From Stomorhina lunata (Eukaryota > Arthropoda > Insecta > Diptera > Rhiniidae), in assembly GCA_933228675.1 (NCBI GenBank), contig OW121743.1, positions 91,385,998 to 91,449,997 of the forward strand: DNA of 64,000 bases, given 5' to 3'. The translations under genes and the position numbers were made by a program. The notes under the pieces were generated by a model. The model did no database searches and was not told where the DNA came from. It worked only from the letters and a program-made list of their open reading frames with translations. Each line of letters begins with the position of its first letter. Within the stretch, counting starts at the first letter, position 1. Of this stretch, positions 36,046 through 47,825 are shown in pieces.

Positions 36046-39000
36046 TTTTTTGCTAATTTAGCAAAATTATTTGAAACAAATTTTTTTGTTTTATTTGTTT
36101 TGAAAGTGGATTTTTTGATTCAAAAGTAAAAATTTTTTCATACAAAACCAAAAATTTAAATTTTATTTCTTTTGAAAACAGTTTAAGTCCCGTACATTTT
36201 TCAATTAAAAATTAATATTTTAAATTATTTGTTTTGAAAGTGGTATAAGTCCATTTAACCCGCTAAAAACACATTTCCATATGGTATATTTTGATGAAAG
36301 AAAAAATTTGGTAGGCTCTGATCAAAATTTTTTAATTTACTAAAAGTGGGTCACCTATAGTTTTAAAAACATTAAAACGCAAAACCCTTTATATCTCAAT
36401 TTAAAAAAAATGGACTTAATCCACTTTCAAAATAAGGTCTTCATATAATCGGTTTCGTTTTTCGATAATGAAATAACATTTATATTTAAAAAATCAAAAA
36501 CAAATTATGTGTACCCTTCACCAGCATATCGAACTACATTTGACTGTAAGCTCACAATAACGCAATTTAATCATATAAGTCCGGTGATAACATTTAACAA
36601 ATATACATCTCCATGCATGAAAAGAAAACTTTTTAATTTTTTGACTATTGAAACAAATTTAAGCTCAGAAATATAGGGTATTGAACGGTAGGGCGTTGCT
36701 TACTATTCCTATTTGTTTTATTTTGCCGAAAGTGGCGCTTAAGAAGACGTATCGATAGTTTTACTTAAACTATCAAAACTGTTGAGTGGGGCCGACTATA
36801 CTCGTAGAAGATTTTGCAGTTCTACCGGGCATCCCAAAAACCAGCCATGACTTCTATGCCTTAAAAACCCATCTTTGTTGATACTAGCCGCCAAACCGAC
36901 TGTGCGTTGAGGTGGGTCTACAAAAACTTCCTAATATTGCTGTTACAAATGAGCAACTTTTGTAAAAACTTGGAAAGCGACCTAGTGATGGTTACAGGTC
37001 TTTGTGAGGATATACAAAAACCATTTTCAAATATTTTGAAACAAGTGCAAAATTTCAAAATATTCTCAAAAAACTGTTTCAGGGTCGTAGTACGTTAGTA
37101 CCTCCAACTCTCACATTTGCAAAGTGATTTAAAAAATTTAAGCAGTTAAGTTATTAAACTTTTTCCAAAGTTAAAATTTTTCAATGGCATCCAAAATATT
37201 TTTTATAATGAATTTCTCGTAAAAATGTTTACAATGTTAGTACGTAGTACATGGCCTAGTCGGTTTATGAAAAGCTTAATAACTTTTAGATTTTTTGTCT
37301 GATTTAAAAAATTAAAACCATGTTTTATTAGAAACTAAATTCTCTTGTTACATTGATATAAACTTTTATGGACATTCATAACAAAAAAAAAAAAAATACT
37401 TTTGATTTACAAAAGTATCAAAAATGATTAATATTTAAAATCGCAATCTGTTTTATTTATCGATTTTTGCGTATAACTCTTAAGATTGTACGTAGTTTTG
37501 ATTTTTTGTTGCACGATTTGTCATGATATCGGTAAGGGCTAGAATCCTTGCTGGGTCGTTTCCTGTGTTTTTTTTTTTCAATGTAACAGAGTATAATTAA
37601 TGGATTAACTGCTCGAGGTCCATACTGTTAAGCTTCTTAAAGTTGACTTAATAAATTTGTATCAGTATACCTTAAGTGAGATCTCGGTGGTGTCGGATAT
37701 ACAAAGAAGAATATAGTCGGTCAAGCTCCGTGAAAATTTTCGTAAAATTTTTTTAAAGACATATCGTCACCTAAAAGACAAAATAACCTATTTTCAGTTT
37801 TCAAAAGTTTACAGGAGAGAGAAAAAACGTTATAAAATTGGAACTATTTGCAATATTGAAACAAAAATTATGTATTTAGATGAAAATGAAACCTGAAATA
37901 TATATCGGTTAAAAAAAAATGAAGTTTTTCGAAACACAGTTTATGCTATGTCACTTAGGTTATTCGGAATTGAAAAAAATAAGAAACCAAATAACCTATT
38001 TGCAGTACTAATTAGTAAGACTAAATAAATTTTTGTATACAAATGAATATTATATAAATTAAGTGATAACAGTTATTGTTTCTTTTACTGGTTTAAGCAA
38101 ATGAAAGTACTTGCAAGTTTTGATTTACAAAATATTTAATTAATCATTTCGCCAAAAATTTATGAGACATTTTAAATAAGTAGATATAATTTATTAAAAA
38201 GTGAAATTCAATCGACATTAACATACAAATTAAGAAATTAAGTTTCTTTAAACAATAAATAAAACAAATTAGCTCCCCATAAGAGAAAAATGTAAACAAA
38301 ATATAGGGGAAATCCTTTCAAGCGAATTCCAAACAAAAAGAAAAAAAAAAACAATCCTGTTAATTATTATAACTAAACAACCACCATCAATAAACAAAGG
38401 ACAAAAGTAATCAAAAGGCGGACAAAACTGATAAATAACTTAAAAAGTTCAACAAAAAAAAAAAGTAAAATATGAGAAAACTCAAGAACATGACATAAAA
38501 ATCTATATTTTGTACTTCCTACTTTTTTCTTCTTCTGATCAAACAAAGAGCTTTAAGGATCATATAACAAAACTGATGGATGCCGTTATTGCGCAAAAAA
38601 ATTAAGCAAATATTTAACAAACATAATGATGATAATGTCATATTGGCATACGCCCCAAAGCCAAAAAAGGTTGTCATCTTTGGCGCTGTTGTACTTTAGG
38701 TAAATGATACTTAACATCAAATGAGAGCCCACAGTTAAATGAGCTGTTTGTATGTAGATCATGTTCCTTCCTAAGTGATCAAACAAATAAGGGTAGACCT
38801 TTTTATACGAGTATATTTACATGGAATAAGTACTTTTAATATTATTTAAAAAAAAAACTTTTAATAAGAAATAAGAAATCAACAGATCATGTCGTTTTTT
38901 TAATATAATAAAGTCAAAGACCAGCATATTTGTCTTCTTAAAAAAAGAACAGAGAATTTTTCAACTAACATTAGCAGCTACTGCTGCCCCAGCTACCTCT

Positions 39001-39575
39001 TGTTGTACTCGTGTGGAAGTTGTGAACATGATACCCACAGATCACACTCGTACATGGTGGCCAAATGCGAATTTGATACCTTGATACACGTGATAGCAAG
39101 ATCAATTCATGTACTTTAGTGCTTGCAGATTTGCTGACAAACGTGGGTTGTATTTAAAAAGTAAAAAAGTAATATAGTACTTAATATTGAAATTAACTAC
39201 ATAAAGTATATTTAAAAGTACGGTAAGTTATAAAATTTTACTAAAATGAAAAAGAAGCTGCGACCATAGGGTAAATGCAGAAGAAATAATTTAATGTTAT
39301 AAAGACAAAATAATCAGAACATGATCACTTTTCTTAGAGAGTGATGTCAACTAAGCGATTTTTTATATCTAATTAGGCGTTTGATCACTTGACATACGAG
39401 ACCAGGAGTGCGTCATTAAGTTTCAATCACATGATCATTGGCAGAGGTCAGCACAAAGAGAACAGAACAAAAAATCGTAGGCAGAGTTACCGTTTTTTAT
39501 ATCTTCAACTAAAATTGTTATTTTTTCAATGTGTACTTCTGATGTTAAAAAAAAGTTTTCTACCCTTTCTTTAAT
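36046..39575. other. AT-rich DNA, no gene recognised
   Basis: No convincing coding region. A small perfect hairpin GATAGTTT-TACTT-AAACTATC lies at about 36752-36772, and a TGTACCCTTCACCAGCATAT word at 36509 resembles the start of mini-me-like copies without the rest. Confidence 0.5.
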
Positions 39576-41115
39576 TTTTTTTTATCAAAAATTTTTTTAT
39601 AGAAAATTTTTTTATCGAAAATTTTTCTATATTAAATTTTTTTATTTTTTTCTACAGAAAATATTTTTATCGAAATCTTTTCTATAAAAAATCAATTTTA
39701 TCAAAAATTTTTCTATAGAAAAATATTTTTATCAAAAATTTTTCTATAGAAAAATATTTTTATCAAAAATTTTTCTATAGAAAAATATTTTTATCAAAAA
39801 TTTTTCTATAGAAAAATATTTTTATCAAAAATTTTTCTATAGAAAAATATTTTTATCAAAAATTTTTCTATAGAAAAATATTTTTATCAAAAATTTTTCT
39901 ATAGAAAAATATTTTTATCAAAAATTTTTCTATAGAAAAATATTTTTATCAAAAATTTTTCTATAGAAAAATATTTTTATCAAAAATTTTTCTATAGAAA
40001 AATATTTTTATCAAAAATTTTTCTATAGAAAAATATTTTTATCAAAAATTTTTCTATAGAAAAATATTTTTATCAAAAATTTTTCTATAGAAAAATATTT
40101 TTATCAAAAATTTTTCTATAGAAAAATATTTTTATCAAAAATTTTTCTATAGAAAAATATTTTTATCAAAAATTTTTCTATAGAAAAATATTTTTATCAA
40201 AAATTTTTTTATCGAAAATTTTTCTATAGAAAAATTTTTTTATCGAACATTTTTCTATAGAAAAATTTTTTTATCGAAAATTTTTCTATAGAAAAATTTT
40301 TTTATCGAAAATTTTCTATAGAAAAATTTTTTTATCGAAAATTTTTCTATAGAAAAATAGTTTTATCAAAAATTTTTGTATAGAAAATATTTCTATCAAA
40401 AATTTTTCTATAGAAGAATGTTTTTATCAAAATATTTTTTACAGAAAAATATTTTAATCAAAACTTTTTCTACAGAAATATATTTTTATCAAAACTTTTT
40501 CTATAGAAAAATATTTTTATCAAAACTTTTTCTATAGAAAAATATTTTTATCAAAACTTTTTCTATAGAAAAATATTTTTATCAAAAAAATTTTTTTATC
40601 AAACATTTTTCTATAGAAAAATATTTTTATCGAAAATTTTTCTATAGAAAAATATTTTTATCAAAAATTTTTCTATAGAAAAATATTTTTTATCAAAAAT
40701 TTTTCTATAGAAAAATATTTTTATCAAAACTTTTTCTATAGAAAAATATTTTTATCAAAAATTTTTCTATAGAAAAATATTTTCATCAAACATTTTTCTA
40801 TAGAAAAATATTTTTATCAAAAATTTTTCTATAGAAAAATATTTTTATCAAAAATTTTTCTATAGAAAAATATTTTTATCAAAAATTTTTCTATAGAAAA
40901 ATATTTTTATCAAAAATTTTTCTATAGAAAAATATTTTTATCAAAAATTTTTCTATAGAAAAATATTTTTATCGAAAATTTTTCTATAGAAAAATATTTT
41001 TATCAAAAATTTTTCTATAGAAAAATATTTTTATCAAAAATTTTTCTATAGAAAAATATTTTTATCAAACATTTTTCTATAGAAAAATATATTTATCAAA
41101 AATGTTTATATAAAT
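39576..41115. repeat. Minisatellite array 6 (31-bp unit, TATC orientation)
   Basis: About 50 copies of a 31-bp unit, TATTTTTATCAAAAATTTTT then CTATAGAAAAA. The block 39710-40200 is almost perfect; 40200-40620 holds variants (TATCGAAAA, CAAAACTTTTTC); 40620-41090 is again regular. Reverse-complemented it becomes TTTTTGATAAAAAT plus CTATAG, the array 7 unit, so arrays 6 and 7 are one family in opposite orientations. Confidence 0.97.
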
Positions 41116-42135
41116 TGGATTTTTATTTTTTTTTGTATATTTTTTTTTTATTTTCTTTAACAAAGCGGTACCAACCGACTTTGCTAACATCCAAGTTAGA
41201 GCTGAAAGCTTTTAATACTCGTTTTCACGAGTTTCAGTAAGAATCGTGGTATTTACGAAAATTAAAAAAATTCATCGGCTTCTGGTGGTATGGGCTGCCT
41301 TCTTCTGATCATTGGCCTAGTTAATCCACATGACCCTCACTATAACTTTAGTTTTAGAAACAATGTGTACACACTTGAATACAGAAATGTACAATACTTA
41401 CTTAATGGTTCATTTAAAAAAAAACTTGTTTTAAAAAAAGTATTATTGACAACATTCTTTATTATCATGTAAATGTAATATAATTTCAAGCCAAACCGAA
41501 CACTATTGTAGTTTGCATCTTTACAACTTCAAAGTCAAAACCTTAGACAAAAGCTAACTAAGAATCATTAAGGTAAAGTAATTTGATATTAATGAAATTG
41601 AACTAAAAATATAAAGAAAACTACAATCAAGTGAAGTCTCTAAACATTTACATACCAAGATTATGGAGCAATTTAACCAAATGCGGGCTTTGTCTCAGCC
41701 TCATACACATTTCATTGAACATACAAAACCAAATAATCACAGATCATAATATCACAATATCTGGTAAAATAAAGACAGTAAGGCAAAAATGAAAAGGAAT
41801 TCATTTACCTCTAAAAGGAAAAATTAACATCATCGCTTTAGATTACAATCACAAAACAAGGTCGACAAACAAAAAGAAAAGAAAAGGGAAAACTTTAGCA
41901 TTTAATTTGCTAAAACGATTGAACGTTGTCATCATTCTGATTATGTCTTATAACAACAACATAACATCTATCCCAAGGTATGGTACTCTTTGTATTTGAA
42001 TAGTATTATATTGAGTGAATCCCTGCATATGATCAAGTACTTCCCCACCGCATGTTAGTAAATGGGATCATATTAAAAAAAGTGAAGTCAAGTCGTACGT
42101 ACGTACGCCTTTGTTTGTGAATAAGCGTGTGCTTA
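41116..42135. other. AT-rich DNA, no gene recognised
   Basis: Contains a short (CGTA) run at about 42095-42108 just left of the piggyBac insertion. A 60-codon frame at 41290 has no recognisable features. Confidence 0.5.
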
Positions 42136-42270
42136 TTAACCCATTATGTCCCAAGCCAAAAAAAAGTTTTTATATCTCAACGAAATTTTCGTGGCTGGTT
42201 AGAAACCGGCTCAAATTTTAATTTTTGTAATTTTTTTTTTTTTTGTAAGGTGGTAACCCTGAAAACTGGT

Positions 42271-42286
42271 GGTCGAGATCTCGACC
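42271..42286. promoter_or_regulatory. Palindromic subterminal motif, left
   Basis: GGTCGAGATCTCGACC, a perfect 16-bp palindrome about 130 bp inside the left end of the piggyBac element. The longer context, GGTCGAGATCTCGACC then GTTGGGATAATTAG, is repeated inverted at 43961-43990. A candidate transposase-binding site; this role is inference. Confidence 0.6.
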
Positions 42287-42390
42287 GTTGGGATAATTAG
42301 AGCAATAAATTTACTTTACTATATTATAAAGATTAAAAGTATACTTACAGATAAATGAAAAATTCGATCAATTTATTTTACTTTAAAAGT

Positions 42391-42396
42391 TTTATT
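42391..42396 (-). terminator. Candidate poly(A) signal of the piggyBac transposase
   Basis: AATAAA on the minus strand about 35 bp downstream of the transposase stop codon (42429). Confidence 0.5.
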
Positions 42397-42428
42397 TATG
42401 TAAAGAAATTAATAAGTATAAAAAAATA

Positions 42429-43939
42429 TTATTTCAAATTTGCGTGGTAAGTTTCGAAGCATTCACCTACATGTAAATTTATGTTGCACTTAGCACAAGT
42501 GTAAGCAGTATGCTTCTTGCATATTTTGCACCGGCGATAACATCCCTTAATACTGACGGACATGTGCATGGCCTTCACTCTTTTCGATGATGTGGGTTGC
42601 TCTGCGGTGTCGTCGACACCATCACTTTCTTCATCGGGCGGGATTGTCTCATATAGCAATAGTGTTTTTGTTATTGAATTTTTGAAATCAATTTGAGGCA
42701 TGGATTTTTTATTGGTCTTTTCAGAAATCATGCAATGCAATTTCCATGCATTAACACACGCACTGTCCAAGCAAGTAACCCAAAGTGGCCACCACCATTT
42801 TTTTCCTCTTATTCCAATTCTATAATTGGCAACAGCATTGTCGTGTAGATCAACCCCTCCCATGTACTTATTATAATTGGCAATAAGGTTAGCCTGTAGT
42901 ACAGCAATCTTTTTTTTTTCCTTTCTGTCGTACCGCATTATGTTTCTTATGGGATCCATTTGATCATAATTCGTAGCCAAAGTGGCTTCAGCATTGTCTC
43001 TCCATCGAACTACAGAAATTTTATGTATTTGGTCGAATGCATAATCTATATCTGGTTGGCTAAATTTGTTTTTAGACCTGCGTTTGCCAGCCTATTTGCA
43101 CGGATTGTACCTGTAGCACAAAATCCTTTCTCTTTCAAAAGATAGAGCAGGTGGTATCCAGTGAAAAAATTATCGAAATGCACAGTGTGTTGTCCAGGAT
43201 GCTTGCAAACCGACAAAAGACTCAAAACCACGCTAGCTCCTAGGCCAAGTTGTTTATCGTATGTATCTGTTGCTCCAGCGTATGGTCGAAATTGATACAA
43301 ATAACCTTTTGATGAACATAGACAACAATATTTGTATCCAAAGCGAATTGGTTTGCCTCTTATAAACATTTTGCAGCTATGACGACCAAAATATGGCACC
43401 ATTTGTTAATCAATCGATAAATTCGGTTCAAAAACTCCAAACTGCATAAATCGAGCATTGAGAAGATCAAACAGAGGCCGTACTTTGGCAAATTTGTCAT
43501 TTTTGTCGATTTCATCGTTATTTGCCAAATGAAAGTTTGATTTTATTTTCTGGAACTTATTCCGTGACATTGTTTGTTTTATTATAGGAATTCCATAGGT
43601 CGATTCGTTGCTCCAATAATTTTGCACCTTAGGAACAGAATGATAACCGGAAAATAGTAAAATCCCAAAGAATCGACGCATTGTTTCCACATCGACCAAA
43701 TTAACATCACTATTGTGTTGTGCTGCATATCTATTTGTCTCATTGACCAAATGCTGAGTAACCTCATCATCAAAAAATAGACAAAAAAGCTGATAGGGCG
43801 TATGTCCACCTACAAGAAAACAAATAATCACAAAAAATCAAATTAAGATATGGATTCTGTAAAAACTACCTAATTTGGAAACAATATCATCTTTTATTTC
43901 ATCCAGTGGTTCATGGTCAGGAGCAATATCAAAATGCAT
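42429..43939 (-). pseudogene. piggyBac transposase, spliced, broken
   Basis: DDD cut-and-paste transposase. Exon 1 (43939-43870) encodes MHFDIAPDHEPLDEIKDDIV plus SKL; a 60-bp GT-AG intron (43869-43810) joins it to GGHTPYQLF. The N-terminal part (RRFFGILLFSGY, NKFQKIKSNFHLAN) is typical of the family. The three catalytic Asp codons are present: LSID at about 43410, VHFDNFF at 43172-43174 and GGVDLHD at 42849-42851. The codon after the first Asp, normally Glu, is TAA (43406-43408). A frameshift lies near 43092, where SKNKFSQPDIDYAFDQ resumes in another frame. The C-terminus keeps a Cys-rich domain (CYRRCKIC, CAKC, HVGEC). Confidence 0.93.
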
Positions 43940-43974
43940 ACGCTTGGTCCTTTTCCATTTCTAATTATCCCAAT

Positions 43975-43990
43975 GGTCGACATCTCGACC
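43975..43990. promoter_or_regulatory. Internal copy of the piggyBac palindromic motif
   Basis: GGTCGACATCTCGACC, one base from the terminal palindrome, lying about 36 bp upstream of the transposase start codon. It is part of a 30-bp inverted copy (43961-43990) of the left subterminal region, so it might allow the transposase to bind near its own promoter (inference). Confidence 0.5.
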
Positions 43991-44320
43991 AGCCATGTTC
44001 AAGGCTGCTGGGCGGCTATCTGTAGTAGTTGTTATATTTAATTTGTACACGATATAGTTCATTTGGACTATTGGCTATTTAAATCAATAAACAATTTTTT
44101 CTCTTTTGATTTTAACACAGCATTTGCAATAAATTTAAAAAAGGCCTATTTTTAGACTATTTTTGTGCCCCCCCAACGGTACCTTAAAAGGGGAGGTACG
44201 AAATAAAAAAAAATCAAATATGAAAGCTGACATTCCAAACTTCATTACAAATTAAAAGAATAATAATAATTCTATCAGCAAATATTTTAAATTATTTTTT
44301 GAAAATCCACAAAAATTTCT

Positions 44321-44336
44321 GGTCGAGATCTCGACC
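44321..44336. promoter_or_regulatory. Palindromic subterminal motif, right
   Basis: GGTCGAGATCTCGACC, perfect palindrome, 16 bp from the right TTAA. Identical to the left copy at 42271. Confidence 0.6.
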
Positions 44337-44356
44337 AGTGGTACAAAATGGGTTAA

Positions 44357-44916
44357 ATATCAAAACAGACTTTGGATCACTTGATGCTACAGATGACTAA
44401 CGAAGACAAAGAAGAAGCCAAGAAATATTGAATAACCTGTTGACGGGCTGACGGACTACCCACCACACGACATTATTAGTTTGTCGACTTTGAGACGATT
44501 TTCAAGTTGCAAAACACTACCGTTTTTGTGTGGCAAATATTTATGTGTGAGACATTGACGCGATGCAGATGAATAAAGGAGTAGATTTATGAAACATATT
44601 ACATGATTCTAGTTATTATTGCGCATGTGCCCTGGAAAGGTATTTAAACCGATTAGACGCTATACACTACCCACTACCCTAAGAGCAGGAAGATATTATT
44701 CAACAAAACGCTCTTCACAAAAGGCGATGATCCTTTCATTTCATCAGGAGCGTTTATCCGACGTATTCATGAGGACTTAGAAATGCACAACGACATTCAA
44801 TGACATACTATTTCTACTTAGGAATATATCTTACTATACTCTGTAGATGATCGCCATTACCATCCTGCTTTTAATAACCTTTGCAAAGACTTTTGGACCA
44901 GTGAACTTTATACCAG
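44357..44916. other. Single-copy DNA, no gene recognised
   Basis: No repeat or coding signal seen. It leads into the 19-bp satellite. Confidence 0.5.
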
Positions 44917-46437
44917 TTTTAGAATGACTCTGCAGTTGAAGATGACTCAGCAGTTTTAGAATGATTCAGCTGTTTAAAGATGACCCAGCAGTTTTAGGAT
45001 TAATCAGTAGTTTTAATATGCGTAAGTTGTTTTAGGATGACTCCGCAGTTTTAGGATGTCTCAGCAGTTTTAGGATGATTAAGTAATTTTTGGATGACTC
45101 AGAAGTTTAAGACGAGTCAGCGGATTTAGGATGACTCAGTATTTTAAATATGAGTCAGCTCTTTTAGGTAACTCGGCAGTTTTAGCATGTCTCAGCAGTT
45201 TTAGAACGAGTCAGTAATTTTAGGATGACTCAGTAGTTTTAATATGAGTTAGCTGTTTTAAGATGATTCGGCAGTTTTAGGATGACTCAGCAGTTTTAGG
45301 ATGAGTCAGTAATTTTTGGATGACTTAGAAGTTTAAGATGAGTCAGTATTTTAAATATGAGTCAGCTCTTTTAGGTAACTCGGCAGTTTTAGGATGTCTC
45401 AGCAGTTTTAGGACGAGTCAGTAATTTTAGGATGACTCAGTAGTTTTAATATGAGTAAGCTGTTTTAGGATGACTCGGCAGTTTTAGGATGACTCAGCCG
45501 TTTTAGGACGAGTCAGTAATTTTAGGATGACTCAGTAGTTTTAATATGAGTTAGCTGTTTTAAGATGATTCGGCAGTTTTAGGATGACTCAGCAGTTTTA
45601 GGATGAGTCAGTAATTTTTGGATGACTTAGAAGTTTAAGATGAGTCAGTATTTTAAATATGAGTCAGCTCTTTTAGGTAACTCGGCAGTTTTAGGATGTC
45701 TCAGCAGTTTTAGGACGAGTCAGTAATTTTAGGATGACTCAGTAGTTTTAATATGAGTAAGCTGTTTTAGGATGACTCGGCAGTTTTAGGATGACTCAGC
45801 CGTTTTAGGACGAGTCAGTAATTTTAGGATGACTCAGTAGTTTTAATATGAGTTAGCTGTTTTAGGATGACTCGGCAGTTTTAGGATGACTCAGCAGTTT
45901 TAGGATGAGTCAGTAATTTTAGGATGTCTCAGAAGTTTAAGATGAGTCAGCAGATTTAGGATGACTCAGTATTATTAATATGAGTCAGCTCTTTTGGATA
46001 ACTCGGCAGTTTTATGATGTCTCAGCATTTTTGGGACTAGACAGTACTTTTAGGATGACTCAGTAGTTTTAATATGAGTTAGCTGTTTTAGGATGACTCG
46101 GCAGTTTTAGGATGTCTCAGCAGTTTTAGGATGAGTCAGTAATTTTAGGATGTCTCACAAGTTAAAGATGAGTCAGCAGATTTAGGATGACTCAGTATTT
46201 TTAATATGAGTCAGCTCTTTTAGGTAATTCGGCAGTTTTAGGATGTCTCAGCAGTTTTAGGGTGAGTCAGTAATTTTAGGACGACTTAGCAGATTTAGTC
46301 ATCCTAAAACAGCTGTGTCATCCTTAAATTGGTGAGTCATTCCAAAACTGCTGACTCATTCTGAAACAACTGACTCATATTAAAACTACTGAGTCATCCT
46401 AAATCTGCTAAGTCGTCCTAAAATTACTGTTTTTACC
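44917..46437. repeat. 19-bp satellite of AP-1/Maf-like motifs with 302-bp higher-order repeat
   Basis: The basic unit is ATGACTCAGCAGTTTTAGG and variants (ATGAGTCAGTAATTTTAGG, ATGACTCAGTAGTTTTAAT, ATGAGTTAGCTGTTTTAGG, ATGACTCGGCAGTTTTAGG). Subunits are organised into a higher-order repeat of 302 bp: AATATGAGTTAGCTG recurs at 45241, 45543 and 45845, with the first two periods nearly identical. From about 46298 the array turns over and continues in inverted orientation to 46437. Confidence 0.95.
46268..46429. repeat. Perfect 31-bp inverted repeat at the end of the satellite
   Basis: CAGTAATTTTAGGACGACTT plus AGCAGATTTAG at 46268-46298 is exactly reverse-complemented at 46399-46429, with 100 bp between. 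It marks the array's inversion point. Confidence 0.93.
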
Positions 46438-47690
46438 TTTTTTGAACACTAAAGTCGAAAACCACGTCTTTCGATATAAATTTTATTTCTATGTTCTATG
46501 GATCAAAAGCTACATAAAAAACGTACCACAATTTCTTTTAACACCCTACTTGACCCGTTTTCAAAAAAGTCCCAATATTTTTATGGCAGATAGAAACCTT
46601 TCAATTATATTTCTATCTCTTTTAGTTTCAGAGATATAGCGTTACTGATTTACTCGATTTATTCTTTATTATTCACTAAACAACCGAATTTCTAAACGGA
46701 ACGAAGACGTTCCATTTTTTCTTCTATCCCTTTTGGTTCAGGATCAAATGTTACCAATTTGTTTCATTTTTACCCCCTAAATTGAAAAATAAACCAAATA
46801 CGTTTTTAATATTGTTTTACATGTCAATCGACTTCCCCAAATTTTTGTTTATACATTTATTGCTCTAAAAGTCATACGAAGGTAAGAAACAAAAAAACTT
46901 AACCATAGCATTTTTCCCGTTTTTACCCTTGCTTTTTGCCCCTAAATCGAAAAAGTTCAAAATATGAGTTTTTTTAGGTTTATCGACTAGAAATAAGTTT
47001 TATTTTTATGTTCATTGATTCAAAATATACTGATGGGTTAAAAAAGTATCAAAAATAAGCTTTCACTCTTTTTTACCTAATACTTTTCCCATTTAAGAAA
47101 AGTACTAAGTGCGTGTTATATTTTTTTCATAGTTGATCCAAAGCTAATTTCAATTCTGTTCCTATTGCTTTTGGTTCCGGATATATAATGTTACCCTAGA
47201 TGACCGAATTTCATAAAAAGTACTAAATGCGTATCGCTTTATTCCCACTGGTGATCTCAACGACATTTTATTTTATCTCTTTTGGTTTAGGAAATTTGTA
47301 AGGGTAAAAAAGGGAAAATTTTACCGTTTTTACTTTTTTATCCCCTAAATTGAAACATGTTTGATATTTTTTATGTCTATCGATGGTTTAAAAGAAGTAA
47401 AAGTTCAAAATAGTATTAACATTTTTTTACCCCCAATTTGTCTATCTAGTACTAGTACGTAATTTGTTTCATTGTCAAAAAATTACTAGACCCTTGTCCT
47501 TCCCAAATTAAAATTAATTTCGATAACTTTTAGTTTCAGAGATATAGCGTTACTAGGTTTCTCTTTTATCCTCTATAGCCAAGGAATTTCCAAAAATCTC
47601 TTCTTATCGGATCTATACAACGGAAAAGGTACCTGTTATCTAAATTTCAGCAAAGATTCGGTGATTGGGCTGGGCGATGATGAATTAGTC
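46438..47690. repeat. Degenerate long-period repeats (CCCCTAAATTGAAAA phrases)
   Basis: Recurring phrases: CCCCTAAATTGAAA (about 46784, 47340; CCCCTAAATCGAAAA at 46939), TTTTGGTT(C/T)(A/C)GGA (about 46731, 47168, 47278), and CTTTTAGTTTCAGAGATATA GCGTTACT (46618 and 47526). Spacing is irregular. Likely an old tandem or transposon-derived block. Confidence 0.5.
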
Positions 47691-47825
47691 AGTCAGTAAC
47701 GTTAGAGCTTTATATGTATTTCACACTTGTTCCCCTAAACAGAGACAACTCAAAATTATAAGACTTTGAGTTACCTCTGTTTTGAGGGACAAGTGCGATA
47801 TATAAAGATAAGTAATTGACTATAA
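47691..47825. repeat. Imperfect hairpin, ~48-bp arms
   Basis: The left arm, with CACTTGTTCCCCTAAACAGA then GACAACTCAAA (47708-47757), pairs with the right arm 47764-47808, whose complement reads CACTTGTCCCTCAAAACAGA then GGTAACTCAAA. The loop is under 10 nt. Could be a small foldback MITE or a hairpin RNA source. Confidence 0.75.

Larger units (their letters stand above)
42136..44356 (-). mobile_element. piggyBac-type DNA transposon
   Basis: Bounded by TTAA on both sides (42136-42139 and 44353-44356). Ends are CCCATTATGTCCCAAGCC on the left and, on the minus strand, CCCATTTTGTACCACTGG on the right. It holds a spliced transposase gene on the minus strand, now broken. The perfect palindrome GGTCGAGATCTCGACC lies near both ends, with a one-mismatch copy inside at 43975. 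About 2.2 kb, the usual size for this superfamily. Confidence 0.95.
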
